Numbered from the stretch's first letter, positions 38,464 through 48,793 are shown. The stretch: DNA of 64,000 nucleotides from Tetrapisispora phaffii CBS 4417 (GCF_000236905.1 NC_016533.1:186001-250000); one strand, 5' to 3'. Numbers and translations: made by a program. Notes: generated from the sequence alone by a model not told the origin.

Positions 38464-39525
38464 TTACTGTTGTGCTGAGATTATGCTCATACATCTGAAA
38501 TCGTTTGAGTAAGTGGACTTCCAGAGTCTGACTTTGCCGTCTCCACCTGCACTGCTTAGGATGGTTCCTGTTAAGTTCCATGAGACAGACCATACTTCTT
38601 CACCGTTGTGGTCTTCATGTTCGCTGATGAGTTCGATTTTCAATGCAGGCAACGTGCTTTTTGGTGTTGTGACAGATGTGGTGCTGGCTCTCAGTGCAGC
38701 TGAACCAGAGTTCGTGGAGATCGGAGTGTCCTCTCTAGTCAGCGGTTCCGATGTTGACGAGTCTGACGCATCTAGTTCCGGCTCTGTGATTTTGTATATA
38801 CGTACTTTGCCATCCTTGCATCCCGTGGCTACTAGTTGATAATTACGTCCAATAGATGGGGCCCAACTGACACTACGGATCAGGCCCGTGTGTCCAGCCA
38901 GTTTTCCAACTACTTGCAACTTGCTGTCGGCTGGGTTACGTTGATAGATCATTCCTTGGTCCAATACGCATACTGCTAGTTTCTCACTTTGAAATTTAGA
39001 AGGACACCATGACAGACAGAAGTCACTTTGCAAATGACTAGCTGGCGCTACGCTCAGCACTTTCACTGTTGTGGTGAGACTCCAGGATCTCAAGTCTGCA
39101 GGGTCCAATGACTCATATATACGTATGATACCATCGTTACCAATACTAGCCAATCTTAAACCTAGATGCGATGGAGCAAATTTAACACTGTAAATAGAGC
39201 CTTTGGAGTCATTCAAAGTACATAGTTTGGTCCAACGACGGCCAGAACACTCTTCTTGATCGGGATCTTCTTCCCATATCTTGATAGTCTTGTCATAGGA
39301 GGCACTGACAATCAAACGGCCATACTCAGGGTTTGCCCAATCTACAGCCACAATGCTACTGTCATGAGCCTTCCAAGAATCACTTAAAACCCAATCGTTG
39401 GTTTCCTTATCCAGTCTGAACACCTTGATATGTTGATCGGACGAGCAAGTGGCTAGATGTCTTCCATAGAAGTCGTATGCAACGTCATGGACCAGATCTT
39501 CGTGACCACTATCAAAAGGCCTCAT
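38464..39525 (-). CDS. SEH1: Seh1, WD40 nucleoporin and SEA complex subunit
   Basis: 353 residues (S. cerevisiae 349). It forms an open beta propeller completed by a blade from Nup85 (nuclear pore Y complex) or Sea4 (SEA complex, TORC1 control). WD repeats are visible: 'GHEDLVHDVAYDFYGRHLATCSSDQHIKVF', in parts, 'SIVAVDWANPEYGRLIVSASYDKTIKIW', 'FAPSHLGLRLASIGNDGIIRIY', 'GLIRSVSWAPSIGRNYQLVATGCKDGKVRIY' and 'EEVWSVSWNLTGTILSSAGGDGKVRLW'. A Ser/Thr-rich loop at about 260-300 separates the last two blades. The ATG at 39523-39525 is followed by the typical 'MRPFDSGHEDLVHDV'-type start. Confidence 0.95.
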   Translation of the reverse strand: MRPFDSGHEDLVHDVAYDFYGRHLATCSSDQHIKVFRLDKETNDWVLSDSWKAHDSSIVAVDWANPEYGRLIVSASYDKTIKIWEEDPDQEECSGRRWTKLCTLNDSKGSIYSVKFAPSHLGLRLASIGNDGIIRIYESLDPADLRSWSLTTTVKVLSVAPASHLQSDFCLSWCPSKFQSEKLAVCVLDQGMIYQRNPADSKLQVVGKLAGHTGLIRSVSWAPSIGRNYQLVATGCKDGKVRIYKITEPELDASDSSTSEPLTREDTPISTNSGSAALRASTTSVTTPKSTLPALKIELISEHEDHNGEEVWSVSWNLTGTILSSAGGDGKVRLWKSTYSNDFRCMSIISAQQ

Positions 39526-39981
39526 AATTGATCAAATATTAACAACACTAACAACAATAGAGTACGGTTCCAACGGAACTAGTTATATGAGGTCTTGGAA
39601 ATGCTACTCACAACATAGAACGACTGCCATTAACCTCTTTTTAACTGAAGTAGTCCTTTCATTTCCATGACATTAACTTAATCATTCAGTTCCTTCAAGT
39701 TTGTTTGTTAACGGCAATGAAATTTCAGTTGGAAACACAATTTTAAAGGTTTTGGTTTCGAGAATAGTCTTAAAGAGAATGCCAATTGGAGTGTTTATAA
39801 CCATTTAGAGAGGGCATGAACTGACATATAAGTGTTGTGAAATACTAAGACGACTACAAAGTTCTTTTTTGGCTTTATTTATAGATTTTTATTGGCTCAA
39901 ACGTGGTCGACTGAATCTGTAATTTATTGACTGTTTAAGAGTCGAGAAGTGTTCCAAGAGACAAAGATTGGAAGATATAAG
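39526..39981. promoter_or_regulatory. Divergent SEH1-ALG7 promoter
   Basis: Carries both promoters. No PAC, E-box or Reb1 site seen. The ALG7 frame is open back to 39949 only through a GTG. Confidence 0.5.
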
Positions 39982-41331
39982 ATGGCGACTTACTTTCTAC
40001 TGCTGGGTGCACTGGGTCTGTTATATTGCTCGAAACTGTACTCCTCCATTTTAGCTTCGGTTGGGTTCAGTGTTATCGGTTATGTGGTTACTGATTTTTT
40101 GATACCAAGAGTGAGTCCTTCTTTTGTAAAGATTGGATTGTTTGGTAAGGATTTGAATAAACCAACCCAGCCTGTTATACCTGAGACTATTGGTGCAGTG
40201 GCATCTACTGTATACATCTTTATTATGATGTTTTGTATTCCTTTCATTTTCTTTAAAGAAATGGTCACTACTGTGGGTGGAGGACACAGAGACTTGTCAC
40301 AAACTGAGAATGTCAACGGAGGTTTGTTTCTACATAACAAGCTTTCAGAATTCCTAAGTGGTCTGCTCTGTTTGGAGACCACCACTTTGATTGGTATAGC
40401 TGATGATTTGTTCGACTTACGTTGGAGACATAAGTTTCTACTGCCTGCCGTGGCTGCAATCCCACTTCTAGTTGTATACTATGTTGATTTTGGTGTCACT
40501 TATGTGCTAATTCCTAAATTCATGAGAAAATGGTTGAATGGAAAGACCAATATAGACTTAGGTTCGATTTACTACCTGTACATGGCGTCAATGAGTATTT
40601 TCTGTCCAAATTCAATTAACATCTTAGCCGGTGTCAATGGGTTAGAAGTGGGCCAAAGTATCGTGCTGGGTGTCATTGCATTGCTGAATGACATTTTATA
40701 TTTATCTATTGGACCAGAAGTCTCGCACGAGGCTCACAGATTATCGATCATCTTAATCACACCATTCATTGGGGTCTCGTTAGCTTTGTTCAAATGGAAC
40801 CGCTGGCCTGCTAGAGTCTTTGTCGGCGACACATATTGTTATTTTGCCGGTATGGTGTTTGCAGTGGTAGGTATACTGGGCCATTTTTCCAAGACAATGC
40901 TATTACTATTTATCCCACAGATCGTCAACTTCATATACTCCTGTCCACAACTGTTCGGTTTAGTGTTCTGTCCAAGACATAGACTACCAAAATTAAACGA
41001 AAAAGATGGAAAACTGTACCCTTCAAGAGCGGACCTAATCGAAAACCCACCAAAGAAAGTCTTCGTCCCAGTCCTATATTTCCTACACTTCTGCAAGTTG
41101 ATTGATTTAGAATTCGAAACAAAAGATAACAAAACAATCATAAAATCATGTTCAAACATGACAATAATAAACTTAACCCTCGTGTGGTTAGGTCCAATGC
41201 GAGAAGACAAATTATGTAACAATATCCTAGCCATCCAGTTCATAACTGGACTGTTGTCAGTTGGTATAAGACACATAATCGGAACTATCCTCTTCGGAAC
41301 TGACAACTTGCATCCTATCACATCGAATTGA
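39982..41331 (+). CDS. ALG7: Alg7, UDP-GlcNAc:dolichyl-phosphate GlcNAc-1-phosphotransferase
   Basis: 449 residues from the ATG at 39982 (S. cerevisiae 448). It makes GlcNAc-PP-dolichol, the first step of N-glycan precursor synthesis on the cytosolic face of the ER, and is the target of tunicamycin. A polytopic membrane protein with about ten spans. Conserved active-site segments are 'KIGLFGKDLNKP', 'ETIGAV', 'GIADDLFDLRWRHK' (the Asp pair that binds Mg and substrate), 'NSINILAGVNGLEVGQ', 'FVGDTYCYFAGMVFAVVGILGHFSK' in parts, and 'CPRHRLPKLN'. The C terminus aligns with S. cerevisiae to near the end. Confidence 0.98.
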   Translation: MATYFLLLGALGLLYCSKLYSSILASVGFSVIGYVVTDFLIPRVSPSFVKIGLFGKDLNKPTQPVIPETIGAVASTVYIFIMMFCIPFIFFKEMVTTVGGGHRDLSQTENVNGGLFLHNKLSEFLSGLLCLETTTLIGIADDLFDLRWRHKFLLPAVAAIPLLVVYYVDFGVTYVLIPKFMRKWLNGKTNIDLGSIYYLYMASMSIFCPNSINILAGVNGLEVGQSIVLGVIALLNDILYLSIGPEVSHEAHRLSIILITPFIGVSLALFKWNRWPARVFVGDTYCYFAGMVFAVVGILGHFSKTMLLLFIPQIVNFIYSCPQLFGLVFCPRHRLPKLNEKDGKLYPSRADLIENPPKKVFVPVLYFLHFCKLIDLEFETKDNKTIIKSCSNMTIINLTLVWLGPMREDKLCNNILAIQFITGLLSVGIRHIIGTILFGTDNLHPITSN

Positions 41332-41810
41332 GAAGAGCTCATCTCCCTCTCTCTGTCTTTCCCTTCCCACACATATCAGGACGAAATAAATAAAAACACT
41401 AAATAACAAAACTACATAATCTAAATTAATGTAAGCACTACGTTTCTATTGATCTTATAACCCATTAAGACCAGTCTTTGAGCAGCCTTTTGACCTATCG
41501 TTCTCGTTAATACCATAAGTGGTCTATTTGATCGATGAAGGGACCTTAAATTGAAAAGGAATGGGGCCGTTCAATATAAGAAAGAACAACTGTTTATAAC
41601 TAAAAATGCAGTTAAATGAATGATATAAGGACAAAAAGACAACAGTTCAAGTGTTTTAAAGTTGATTATTGGAGTTATTTGTCAATAAGTTGCTAAGTTA
41701 TTCCCTTTTCCAGCTTTTTATTTGCAATTTCAAGTGATATTTTACGATTGATAAATATTTAAAAGTATAGATTAATAAAAGGAATTTTTAGCTGAGTGAT
41801 AGTGGTAAAC
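41332..41810. promoter_or_regulatory. Intergenic, ALG7 3' flank and transporter promoter
   Basis: AT-rich. The YBR242W/YGL101W and RPL28 orthologues that might be expected here are absent. A TATTTAAAAG stretch lies about 45 bp before the next ATG. Confidence 0.5.
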
Positions 41811-43274
41811 ATGGATGAACCTGTAATGCCTTATTCGAAGTCTCGATTGATTGCTAATCATTTTATTTTTACTATTGCCGTAATATGTTTGGGGTCAATG
41901 CAATTTGGGTATCATCTTGCTGAATTGAACGCTCCTCAACAATTTTTGTCATGTTCTGAGTTTAGTGATAAATTTGATGAAATTCCATATTCTGATACCT
42001 GGTTAGGTAGACACAATTTAGAACAGTGTATTCCATTGGATAGCACTCAATTGGGTACTGTGATCTCGATGTTCAGTGTGGGAGGATTAGCAGGTTCTTA
42101 TTTTGCAAGAGTTATTTCAAACAAATACGGCAGAAAGAAATCACTTATTCTAGGTAATTTATTGAATGTCGTTAGTTCCTGGATACTTTTTGCCAGCAAT
42201 AAATACGGTTCTTTAGTTCTAGGAAGAACCTTAAGTGGGTTTGCTAGTGGTGTTATTATGGTCAACGTTCCTCTATTTATTAACGAAATCACTCCATTGC
42301 GTTTGAAAGGGTTGATGGGTTCGATGAATCAAGTATCCGTCAATTGTGGTATCTTGGTGACACAATTTGTTGCGTTGTTTTATGCAAACTCATATGACTG
42401 GAGATGGATTCTCTTTGTAGGCATTGTCCTAGGTTTGTTGAATTTAGCTCTCGTTCTCAAGATTAATGAATCTCCAAAATGGTTGTGTCTTAATGACGAC
42501 GTTTTTGGAGCTGAACTTGTCTTGTTAAAGTTACGTCAAGATAGAGAAGTGGTTGTTAGAGAAATTGAAGAAATCCAAAATGAATTGGAACCTAATGACA
42601 GTGCAGATTCAACAGCAGACCCTCTAGATGGCCATCACGATCGTCGTTCTCCAACATTATGGGAATACATTTCGAAGAAAAAATACTCTAAGCCACGTAC
42701 TGTTATTACAATGCTACTAATGGGACAACAATTTGTAGGTATCAACTCGATCATCTTCTATGGTGTCAAAGTTGTTAACAATATAGCTCCAAACTGGGCT
42801 ATTTCCATAAACTTTGGAATTTCATTAATGAATTTAGCTGTCACCATAGCTTCTTCTGCTATAGTTGATAAAAAGGGGCGTAAACCTTTGCTATTACTAT
42901 CGGTATCGATAATGGCGATAACCTCATTTTTCATAAGTGTGAGTATCACTCATAAACTCGTTTCTTTGTTGATAATCTCATTATTTGCGTATATTGCTGC
43001 ATTTGCCATCGGAGCTGGACCTATTCCATTTTTAATAATCTCAGAATTATCCAATGCAACAGACTCAGTGACTGCTCAAAGTTATGGTACGATCTCGAAC
43101 TGGATCGCAGTTTTCATAATCGCTTTCTGCTTCCCATTCCTTCATGATCTATTCGGAGGGTATGTTTACACATTGTTCTCACTATTTGCGCTATATTTCA
43201 CTTACTATATCTACAAGAGAGTCCCAGAAACGAAGGGCAAGTCCAATTATTCTCAAGTATGGTCGAATTACTAA
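41811..43274 (+). CDS. Vacuolar sugar-transporter-family protein, Vps73/YBR241C type
   Basis: 487 residues from the ATG at 41811 (S. cerevisiae Vps73 486, YBR241C 488). A major facilitator of the hexose-transporter family; the S. cerevisiae relatives are vacuolar and their substrate is unknown. The start 'IGSMQFGYHLAELNAPQQFLSC' type (here 'LGSMQFGYHLAELNAPQQ') is diagnostic. Other signatures are 'RVISNKYGRKKSL', 'SPKWL', 'QQFVGINSIIFYG', 'DKKGRKPLLLLS' and the C-terminal 'VPETKGKS'. Twelve hydrophobic spans can be counted. YBR241C and VPS73 are duplicates in S. cerevisiae; since ALG7 (YBR243C) and THI2 (YBR240C) flank it, it may represent either. Confidence 0.88.
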   Translation: MDEPVMPYSKSRLIANHFIFTIAVICLGSMQFGYHLAELNAPQQFLSCSEFSDKFDEIPYSDTWLGRHNLEQCIPLDSTQLGTVISMFSVGGLAGSYFARVISNKYGRKKSLILGNLLNVVSSWILFASNKYGSLVLGRTLSGFASGVIMVNVPLFINEITPLRLKGLMGSMNQVSVNCGILVTQFVALFYANSYDWRWILFVGIVLGLLNLALVLKINESPKWLCLNDDVFGAELVLLKLRQDREVVVREIEEIQNELEPNDSADSTADPLDGHHDRRSPTLWEYISKKKYSKPRTVITMLLMGQQFVGINSIIFYGVKVVNNIAPNWAISINFGISLMNLAVTIASSAIVDKKGRKPLLLLSVSIMAITSFFISVSITHKLVSLLIISLFAYIAAFAIGAGPIPFLIISELSNATDSVTAQSYGTISNWIAVFIIAFCFPFLHDLFGGYVYTLFSLFALYFTYYIYKRVPETKGKSNYSQVWSNY

Positions 43275-43805
43275 ATATTCAAAAATGGCCGCTAACTGGA
43301 TAATGGGAGCGAACCTCTGTGAAGATAATAGAGAAAGGCTCTCATGTTCTTCGATTGATTTTACTTTGTTATAATATATTTATATTTTATTTCATGTGTC
43401 TTTTTTCTTTTTCTTTTTCTTCGTTTTTCGTTCACCTCAACTACAAGAACAAACTATTGCAATTCCACATTTCCCACAACCTCACCAAGTGTCCATTACA
43501 ATGCTATTCACCTACTAACAAGCAAAACAGTGCGTATTGCGTATCCCTCCGGACGCAGACGGTGAGCCTTACTGCGCTTGCACACAATTACCCTTCAACA
43601 GTGCTATGGTGTCGTCGCATCGCTACAACAAGATTCCCTGTATCATGCAGACACACTAGAACATCTTCAAAATCCCTTAGTCCAATGAACCCCTCGACAC
43701 CCAAAACTCGACACCTAAACCAACAGCATCCTTATCCTGGCTGTTCTGGTCCCAGAAAGAATACACCGATGGTTATTAATCTGTTATATAAGCAACAGGA
43801 ACTCG

Positions 43806-43841
43806 ACTTTTCGAAATTGAATTTTTAATTTTTCGAAAAGT
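43806..43841. repeat. Perfect 11-bp inverted repeat, 14-bp spacer
   Basis: ACTTTTCGAAA at 43806-43816 and its exact complement TTTCGAAAAGT at 43831-43841, around an AT-rich centre. Could be a dyad-symmetric protein site or a hairpin. Confidence 0.85.
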
Positions 43842-44185
43842 GCACAGAGATCTCCGCAGGAAACGTGATGGAAAACCCAAACCCTCGTCAGTGTCGGAAT
43901 CGTTGCTGCTCTCTGGAAGGACAGAGTCAGTTACAAAGGTGGGCAAAGTCCTTTGCTGAGCTGGGCTGGACTGCTAGGAATACCATGAGGGCATCGGGAG
44001 ACCTGGGCAGTAGAATGGTAGAAGCGCTCGGCAGGGCTGGGGAGAGCCTAGGAGAACCAATTCCCTCTCAGATTCATATCTGCTAGTGGGAAGCTGGAGA
44101 GTAACGCCGACAGATGCACAGTGAGAGAATTACACATGGAGAAAGAGCCTCAAGGAGCTAGAAGTTTATGGATTACTAGGAATAC

Positions 44186-44207
44186 GGTTCTTTTGAAACA
44201 AAGAACC
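44186..44207. repeat. Perfect 8-bp inverted repeat, 6-nt loop
   Basis: GGTTCTTT at 44186-44193 and AAAGAACC at 44200-44207 around TGAAAC; would form a tight hairpin in RNA. Confidence 0.85.
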
Positions 44208-45307
44208 AGCAGCACTTTACCGAGGTAATAATGCACTAGCGGGCAGTCTCAGCAATGTGTATGTCGCCCATTCTATGTTCGGTGTGTTTTACCGCAGTTC
44301 TCTGTTCTGTTTTTGAACCAAACTGGTGGGCTAGTGTTAATGAACTTTGAGAAACAGTATTTGAAACAGCGCAATTGTAAGATATATATTTTTAAAGCTG
44401 CATGTAGTAGGAACGCTTTTCTGTTTACATCTGAACAGCCAAACCCAATGACAGGCCTTAAAAACCTCATGCAAACATCCACCTGACTCTTCGCAAGGCC
44501 TAGTAGATACCTGTGTGTTTTTCTGTTTTGATATAGTCCACGTTTTTTCGAAGTTATGCATGGAGAAGATGGACATACATGTACGTACACACACTCTGTT
44601 TCTCTCTTCTCAAAAATTTTTTCTTTCTGTACTTTTGGTGATGTTACCAGATTCATTCACCCATCTCTGGAATAACAAACGCATCTTGTGTATGTACTTT
44701 TGATGACTTTGTTTCCTAACTAGAAAAGATCACGACCAGACTTTGTCTACATACTTGTTGGCTACTCTGGATCAGATTACTTCTGCTGCGTCTAAAAAAT
44801 AACAGAAATGTAACATATTTGCAACAATTGTATATGCTGCAGAACGTTCATGTTTAAGCTACTTGGGGATGCAGGATTATAAGTCTCAACCACGAGAGGT
44901 CCTAGCTTTCTGAATACATACATATACTGTATCACTGCTTGCTTTTGTATATTATATACTAGGTAGAAATGGTTTTTGAAAAAACATTATCTATATCACT
45001 TAATATTTCTTTCATTACCACTAAATCTCATATCCATGCATGTATTTTTATAATATCTAGGCATAAATCTTGGCCCTCCTGCATGTGGGTTGTAGGAATT
45101 TCCGTTAATTGTTGCTTCTTATTGATGTTGCTTCTGCGTAATCAATATATATAAGAATTGAGAATCTTGTTCATTTATCTCCTATCAAGACTTAAAAGAC
45201 TATTGTGCTGTTCTGTGACTGTTTAATGGTTTGAAGTTTACTGTGATTCAAATATTCACAGAGTATATGCGACTATCAAAACTCACTCAAGTGTCATTAA
45301 ATATAGC

Positions 45308-46501
45308 ATGCTAGTCAAAAATACAAATACAAGAAAGTTTACAGGTTGCTGGGCTTGTAGATTTAAGAAGAAGAAATGTAATGAACAGCGGCCACAATGC
45401 ACATTATGCATTCAACATGGGAATCATTGTTCTTACGACGTTAAATTGATTTGGTTAGAAAATAATATGTACAAATTGGATACGAATAGTCAAATGGAAC
45501 ATAGCGATAATATCAAAGAAACAGACACAGTTGAACAATATTATAACTCAAACATAATATCAAATGACAAAAATATGGCTGATCATGTTAAAACATATAA
45601 GAATAAGAAGTTCACTATAAGTATTCGTCGTTTGAAAATTTATGACAATGCTGTTCCCTCAGTCTATGGACCTGTAGAAGGTAGAGATTATAGACAAGAT
45701 ACGGTGGAAGCAATTTTGGATGACATGTTATTTAAATTAGAGAACATTTCCGAACTTGATGGCTATGTCTCTGGTCACCAAGGACCATTTCATGTATTTT
45801 CAAACAACTATAAGAAATCGAATGGTATTGTCAAACATTCAGTGACGAAAAAAACTCCTTCAAATGTGGATACTAAAATCATTATCAATTTCATTGATAA
45901 GTGTGTACCAGCATGGATTGCTGACCAATTCGAAGATACCACACAAGATAACAAAAACATATTAATAATGGCATCCACGTCGTACATTAAAAGGGCGCTG
46001 CTTTCCAATAAGAAACTATCAAAAATATATTTCCAGTTGCTCAAGTTGAACCAAAAGGAGCTAATCCAAAACCTTGATCACTATTTAAAGGACACATACA
46101 ATTTGAGTCCTGTGATTCTGATGCTGCTTCTTATAAGATGTCCAAGTGAGGTGATGTTGATATCAGTAATGTGCGAAAAATGGATATTACAATACTTACC
46201 AAATAAAATAGAACCGTATCATTATCCCTTAATCAACTTGACAACTAAAATTACAAGTAATTTGAAGGTGCTCGACCGCTGCTATAACATATTAAAGAAC
46301 CAATCACTAAATGGCGATAGCCTTCTAAACCGATTATTAGTACAGGTAACAGAACGTATCACCCAGTGCTGGTGTGACAAAGTTTTCCAAGAAATGGTTT
46401 CATTCAAAGATGCCTCACATTCCTGGGAGCAGATGCACTACTGGGAGACAAAACTACAAACACAGTACAGCATAGCATACAGCCAGAACCTGCGATCTTA
46501 G
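45308..46501 (+). CDS. THI2: Thi2, zinc-cluster activator of thiamine genes
   Basis: 397 residues (S. cerevisiae 450). Thi2 works with Thi3 and Pdc2 to switch on thiamine-synthesis genes when thiamine is low. A Zn2Cys6 cluster is formed by C14, C17, C24, C31, C34 and C41 in the 'FTGCWACRFKKKKC' region, followed by 'CSYDVKLIWLE'. The family-specific block 'FTISIRRLKIYDNAVPSVYG' at about 101-120 matches S. cerevisiae 'FTISVRRLKIYNNAVASVFG' and settles the identity. The rest is weakly conserved helical sequence ending near 'YWETKLQ'. The middle region is shortened. The neighbours YBR241C-type and ERT1 agree with S. cerevisiae order. Confidence 0.94.
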   Translation: MLVKNTNTRKFTGCWACRFKKKKCNEQRPQCTLCIQHGNHCSYDVKLIWLENNMYKLDTNSQMEHSDNIKETDTVEQYYNSNIISNDKNMADHVKTYKNKKFTISIRRLKIYDNAVPSVYGPVEGRDYRQDTVEAILDDMLFKLENISELDGYVSGHQGPFHVFSNNYKKSNGIVKHSVTKKTPSNVDTKIIINFIDKCVPAWIADQFEDTTQDNKNILIMASTSYIKRALLSNKKLSKIYFQLLKLNQKELIQNLDHYLKDTYNLSPVILMLLLIRCPSEVMLISVMCEKWILQYLPNKIEPYHYPLINLTTKITSNLKVLDRCYNILKNQSLNGDSLLNRLLVQVTERITQCWCDKVFQEMVSFKDASHSWEQMHYWETKLQTQYSIAYSQNLRS

Positions 46502-46890
46502 ATTATCAAAATTTTCACATTGATTAAATCTAGGCTTATGCTGCACACTGGACAATTTCGTTCCACAGGTATGAGTAATAAACTTAGACACCCCTACATA
46601 TCAATACATTTATAAAATACATGCATCTATTCAAACATCTATCTTGATAAATCTATATAGTCATTTAAAACAAATGATATCTTAGTTGATAATTAGTGTC
46701 GTTGTCAACATTAGTGACCACGCTACCACAAGAGGCTTGACGCGGGTCAAAAGTCGACATCATATAAAAGGTTAAAGTAATTTGGGTTCATGTTTTATTT
46801 TTATTTGGTCATTGTGGCTAGGAATCAAGGTGGTGTTGGGAAAAATATAAAGAGATATAGTGTGTCTCTATGATGAGTTAAGTTACGTGG
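46502..46890. promoter_or_regulatory. ERT1 upstream region
   Basis: Spacer between two plus-strand genes. A CATATAAAAGG TATA-like box lies at about 46761-46771. A three-codon upstream ORF is listed next. Confidence 0.5.
46870..46881 (+). promoter_or_regulatory. Three-codon upstream ORF before ERT1
   Basis: ATG ATG AGT TAA at 46870-46881, nine bases before the ERT1 ATG and in the same frame. If it is in the transcript, it could lower ERT1 translation. Confidence 0.5.
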
Positions 46891-47982
46891 ATGATGACAG
46901 AAGGTGCAAGAAGAAAGCGTTCAAAGACCGCATGTTTAAATTGCTCTAAAGCACATGCATCATGTGAAGAAAAACGACCTTGTAGTCGTTGTGTCATGAG
47001 GGGTGTCGACGATACATGTATTGATAAACCTCGTAAAAAAAGCAAGTATATGCATGGGATAAATGAAAAGCAAATATTGCTTCCAGTGCCGGTCCCAACC
47101 TATTTTGAAAGTGCGTTAGGTGAAAGAACCAATGAGATTGTAAGCAGTGGAATTGATTTATTCTCTAATCATATACCGTTAGTTCCATACAGAAACAAAA
47201 CGGTCAATTCCAATTTTCTAAGGGATGATAAAACGAACCAATATGAGTTGACAGCCAAGAAGTTCACATTCCCCGATATACTAGACAACATTAATACGGA
47301 ATCCGATGGTCATGATATCTCATTGAGTTTGAAATGTGAAGAAAGCGTCGATGGACCAGTCAGATATTACGATAATCCACTCTGGGAACATTCGTTACGG
47401 TATCGACGAAGTATTGATATCTATGAACTCGTGAACAGACCTCTTTCACACACCCCGGGGTTCCACCATTTATTCAATTATTTGAGCAAGAGGCTCCCTC
47501 GTGACAAATTGATCCAGATCAGTAAAGAATTGAGTGAGTTCAGACCGATCTTCTTTGAATGTTCTATAGAACTGACCGAGCAAGATCTAATCTTCATGGA
47601 GCAAGGATACCAGAGAACGCTACTTGAGTACAGTAAGATGATCTTCAAGTCCGGAACACCTACATGCATCTGGAGGAGGAACGGACAGATATCGTTCATC
47701 AACGAAGAGTTTGAGATCCTCACAGGGTGGAAACGACAACAATTATTGGGGAAGATGACATTTATTGTAGAAATATTGGACGATGACAGCGTGGTAGATT
47801 ACTTCAAAACATTTTCAAAGATTGCATACAAGGAATACAAAGGGTCTGAAGTGATGTACAATTGCAAAATTCTTACCAGCGTAAAAGAGGCAAAGATGAA
47901 TTGCAACTGCATCTGGACGCTGAGAGAAGATTTTACAGGGCTTCCTCTAATGATTGTTGCCAACTTCATGCCTCTGTTATAG
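46891..47982 (+). CDS. ERT1: Ert1, zinc-cluster/PAS transcription factor of ethanol growth
   Basis: 363 residues, much shorter than the 529 of S. cerevisiae. Ert1 (with its relative Rds2) regulates gluconeogenic and ethanol-utilisation genes. A Zn2Cys6 cluster is at C15, C18, C25, C31, C34 and C43, followed by 'PRKKSKYMHGI' (S. cerevisiae 'PRKKSKYLAGI'). Conserved blocks resume with 'LFSNHIPLVP', 'WEHSLRYRRSIDIYE', 'SHTPGFHHLFNYL' and 'FMEQGYQRTLLEY', then a PAS domain at about 250-363 ('GTPTCIWRRNGQISFINEEFEIL'-type, in parts, 'KMTFIVEI', 'GLPLMIVANFMP'). The linker between zinc cluster and PAS region has lost over 100 residues. RDS2 is an alternative, but the linkage to THI2 supports ERT1. 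Confidence 0.93.
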   Translation: MMTEGARRKRSKTACLNCSKAHASCEEKRPCSRCVMRGVDDTCIDKPRKKSKYMHGINEKQILLPVPVPTYFESALGERTNEIVSSGIDLFSNHIPLVPYRNKTVNSNFLRDDKTNQYELTAKKFTFPDILDNINTESDGHDISLSLKCEESVDGPVRYYDNPLWEHSLRYRRSIDIYELVNRPLSHTPGFHHLFNYLSKRLPRDKLIQISKELSEFRPIFFECSIELTEQDLIFMEQGYQRTLLEYSKMIFKSGTPTCIWRRNGQISFINEEFEILTGWKRQQLLGKMTFIVEILDDDSVVDYFKTFSKIAYKEYKGSEVMYNCKILTSVKEAKMNCNCIWTLREDFTGLPLMIVANFMPLL

Positions 47983-48522
47983 AAATAATATACCAAAAAC
48001 AAGAACAGGGGGGCTCCTCTTACCATATATGACTTGACATGCATTTTATAGACTTAAATATTAGAAATTAAATGATAATACACAAGCATCTTACATCTCA
48101 TAGGCACTTAAAACCATTGAACTTGGGCCTTTCCAGCTGAGAAGCCCTTATGTTGCGCTTACCCGACCTTTAATGGTGTGATCACTTACAACGGCAGAAA
48201 CCTGGCGGCAAAAGAAGGCGCTCCACTTTCCTTTTTCAAAAATTGTATAAATAGACAGGACTATTTGGGGGGGCAAATATATTGTACTCTTTACTAATGG
48301 TACTATTTATAAAACTGTTTTGATATTTAAAGGAGAGTGATTCGATAATATTGTCGGACTACTACAGAGCAGGCGTTTCTTGAGGATCATAACGGTATAA
48401 ATTAGAAAGAAAAATCGTGAAGTCATTATTTACTTCTCAAGCAGCTATATACAAGCTAAGATCCAGTTTAAGAAAAAGAAAAGTATTTCTGAGATTTGGG
48501 AGACGAAAACTGAGAGTACATT
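47983..48522. promoter_or_regulatory. Upstream region of the RMD9-type gene
   Basis: A block at 48110-48240 is GC-rich with TTACCCG at 48159-48165 (Reb1) and GGCGGCAAA at 48204-48212, one base from the Rpn4 site GGTGGCAAA. A run of seven G lies near 48269. Confidence 0.45.
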
Positions 48523-48793
48523 ATGTTTAGATTAGCTCAACAGTCGCAGATCATCAAGGGGAGAATAGTCTCTGCCTCCACAAGGAATTCTATTAACCAT
48601 TCCATTCGTTTCAATGGTTCTATTTCGTTAGAGAGACAAGAAGATTTGAATGGCCCTAGTTCAAAATACTTGAATACCGGAAACTCAAAGGTCAATGATG
48701 CTACCGATAGGGTAAGGCATTTGCGAAACCAGCTGAATGCCACCGGCGGCAACCGCTCTAGGACTGGCACTGCAAATTCTCATACCAATAACC

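Larger units (their letters stand above)
43275..45307. other. 2.0-kb gene-free interval upstream of THI2
   Basis: The longest stretch in the window without a recognised gene. About 43500-44230 is clearly richer in G+C than the flanks and contains two perfect inverted repeats (listed next). 44600-45300 is AT-rich and may be the THI2 promoter. The ORFs in it (up to 169 codons) look random. No tRNA, known snoRNA or LTR recognised. See findings. Confidence 0.6.

Noticed and set aside
43158..43530. Intron candidate: GTATGT at 43160 with TACTAAC at 43513
   Set aside because: The transporter frame continues past the GTATGT to its conserved C-terminal PETKGKS, so splicing there would remove the conserved end.
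43319..43828. 169-codon ORF in the gap after the Vps73-type gene
   Set aside because: Low-complexity Phe/Ser start, no conserved motif, codon pattern unlike genes, and no homology I recognise.
43868..44086. 72-codon ORF in the GC-rich island
   Set aside because: Reads as a plausible short peptide, but length is within chance in GC-richer DNA and nothing about it is recognisable.
44273..44656. 127-codon minus-strand ORF
   Set aside because: No motif, Cys- and Val-rich random appearance.
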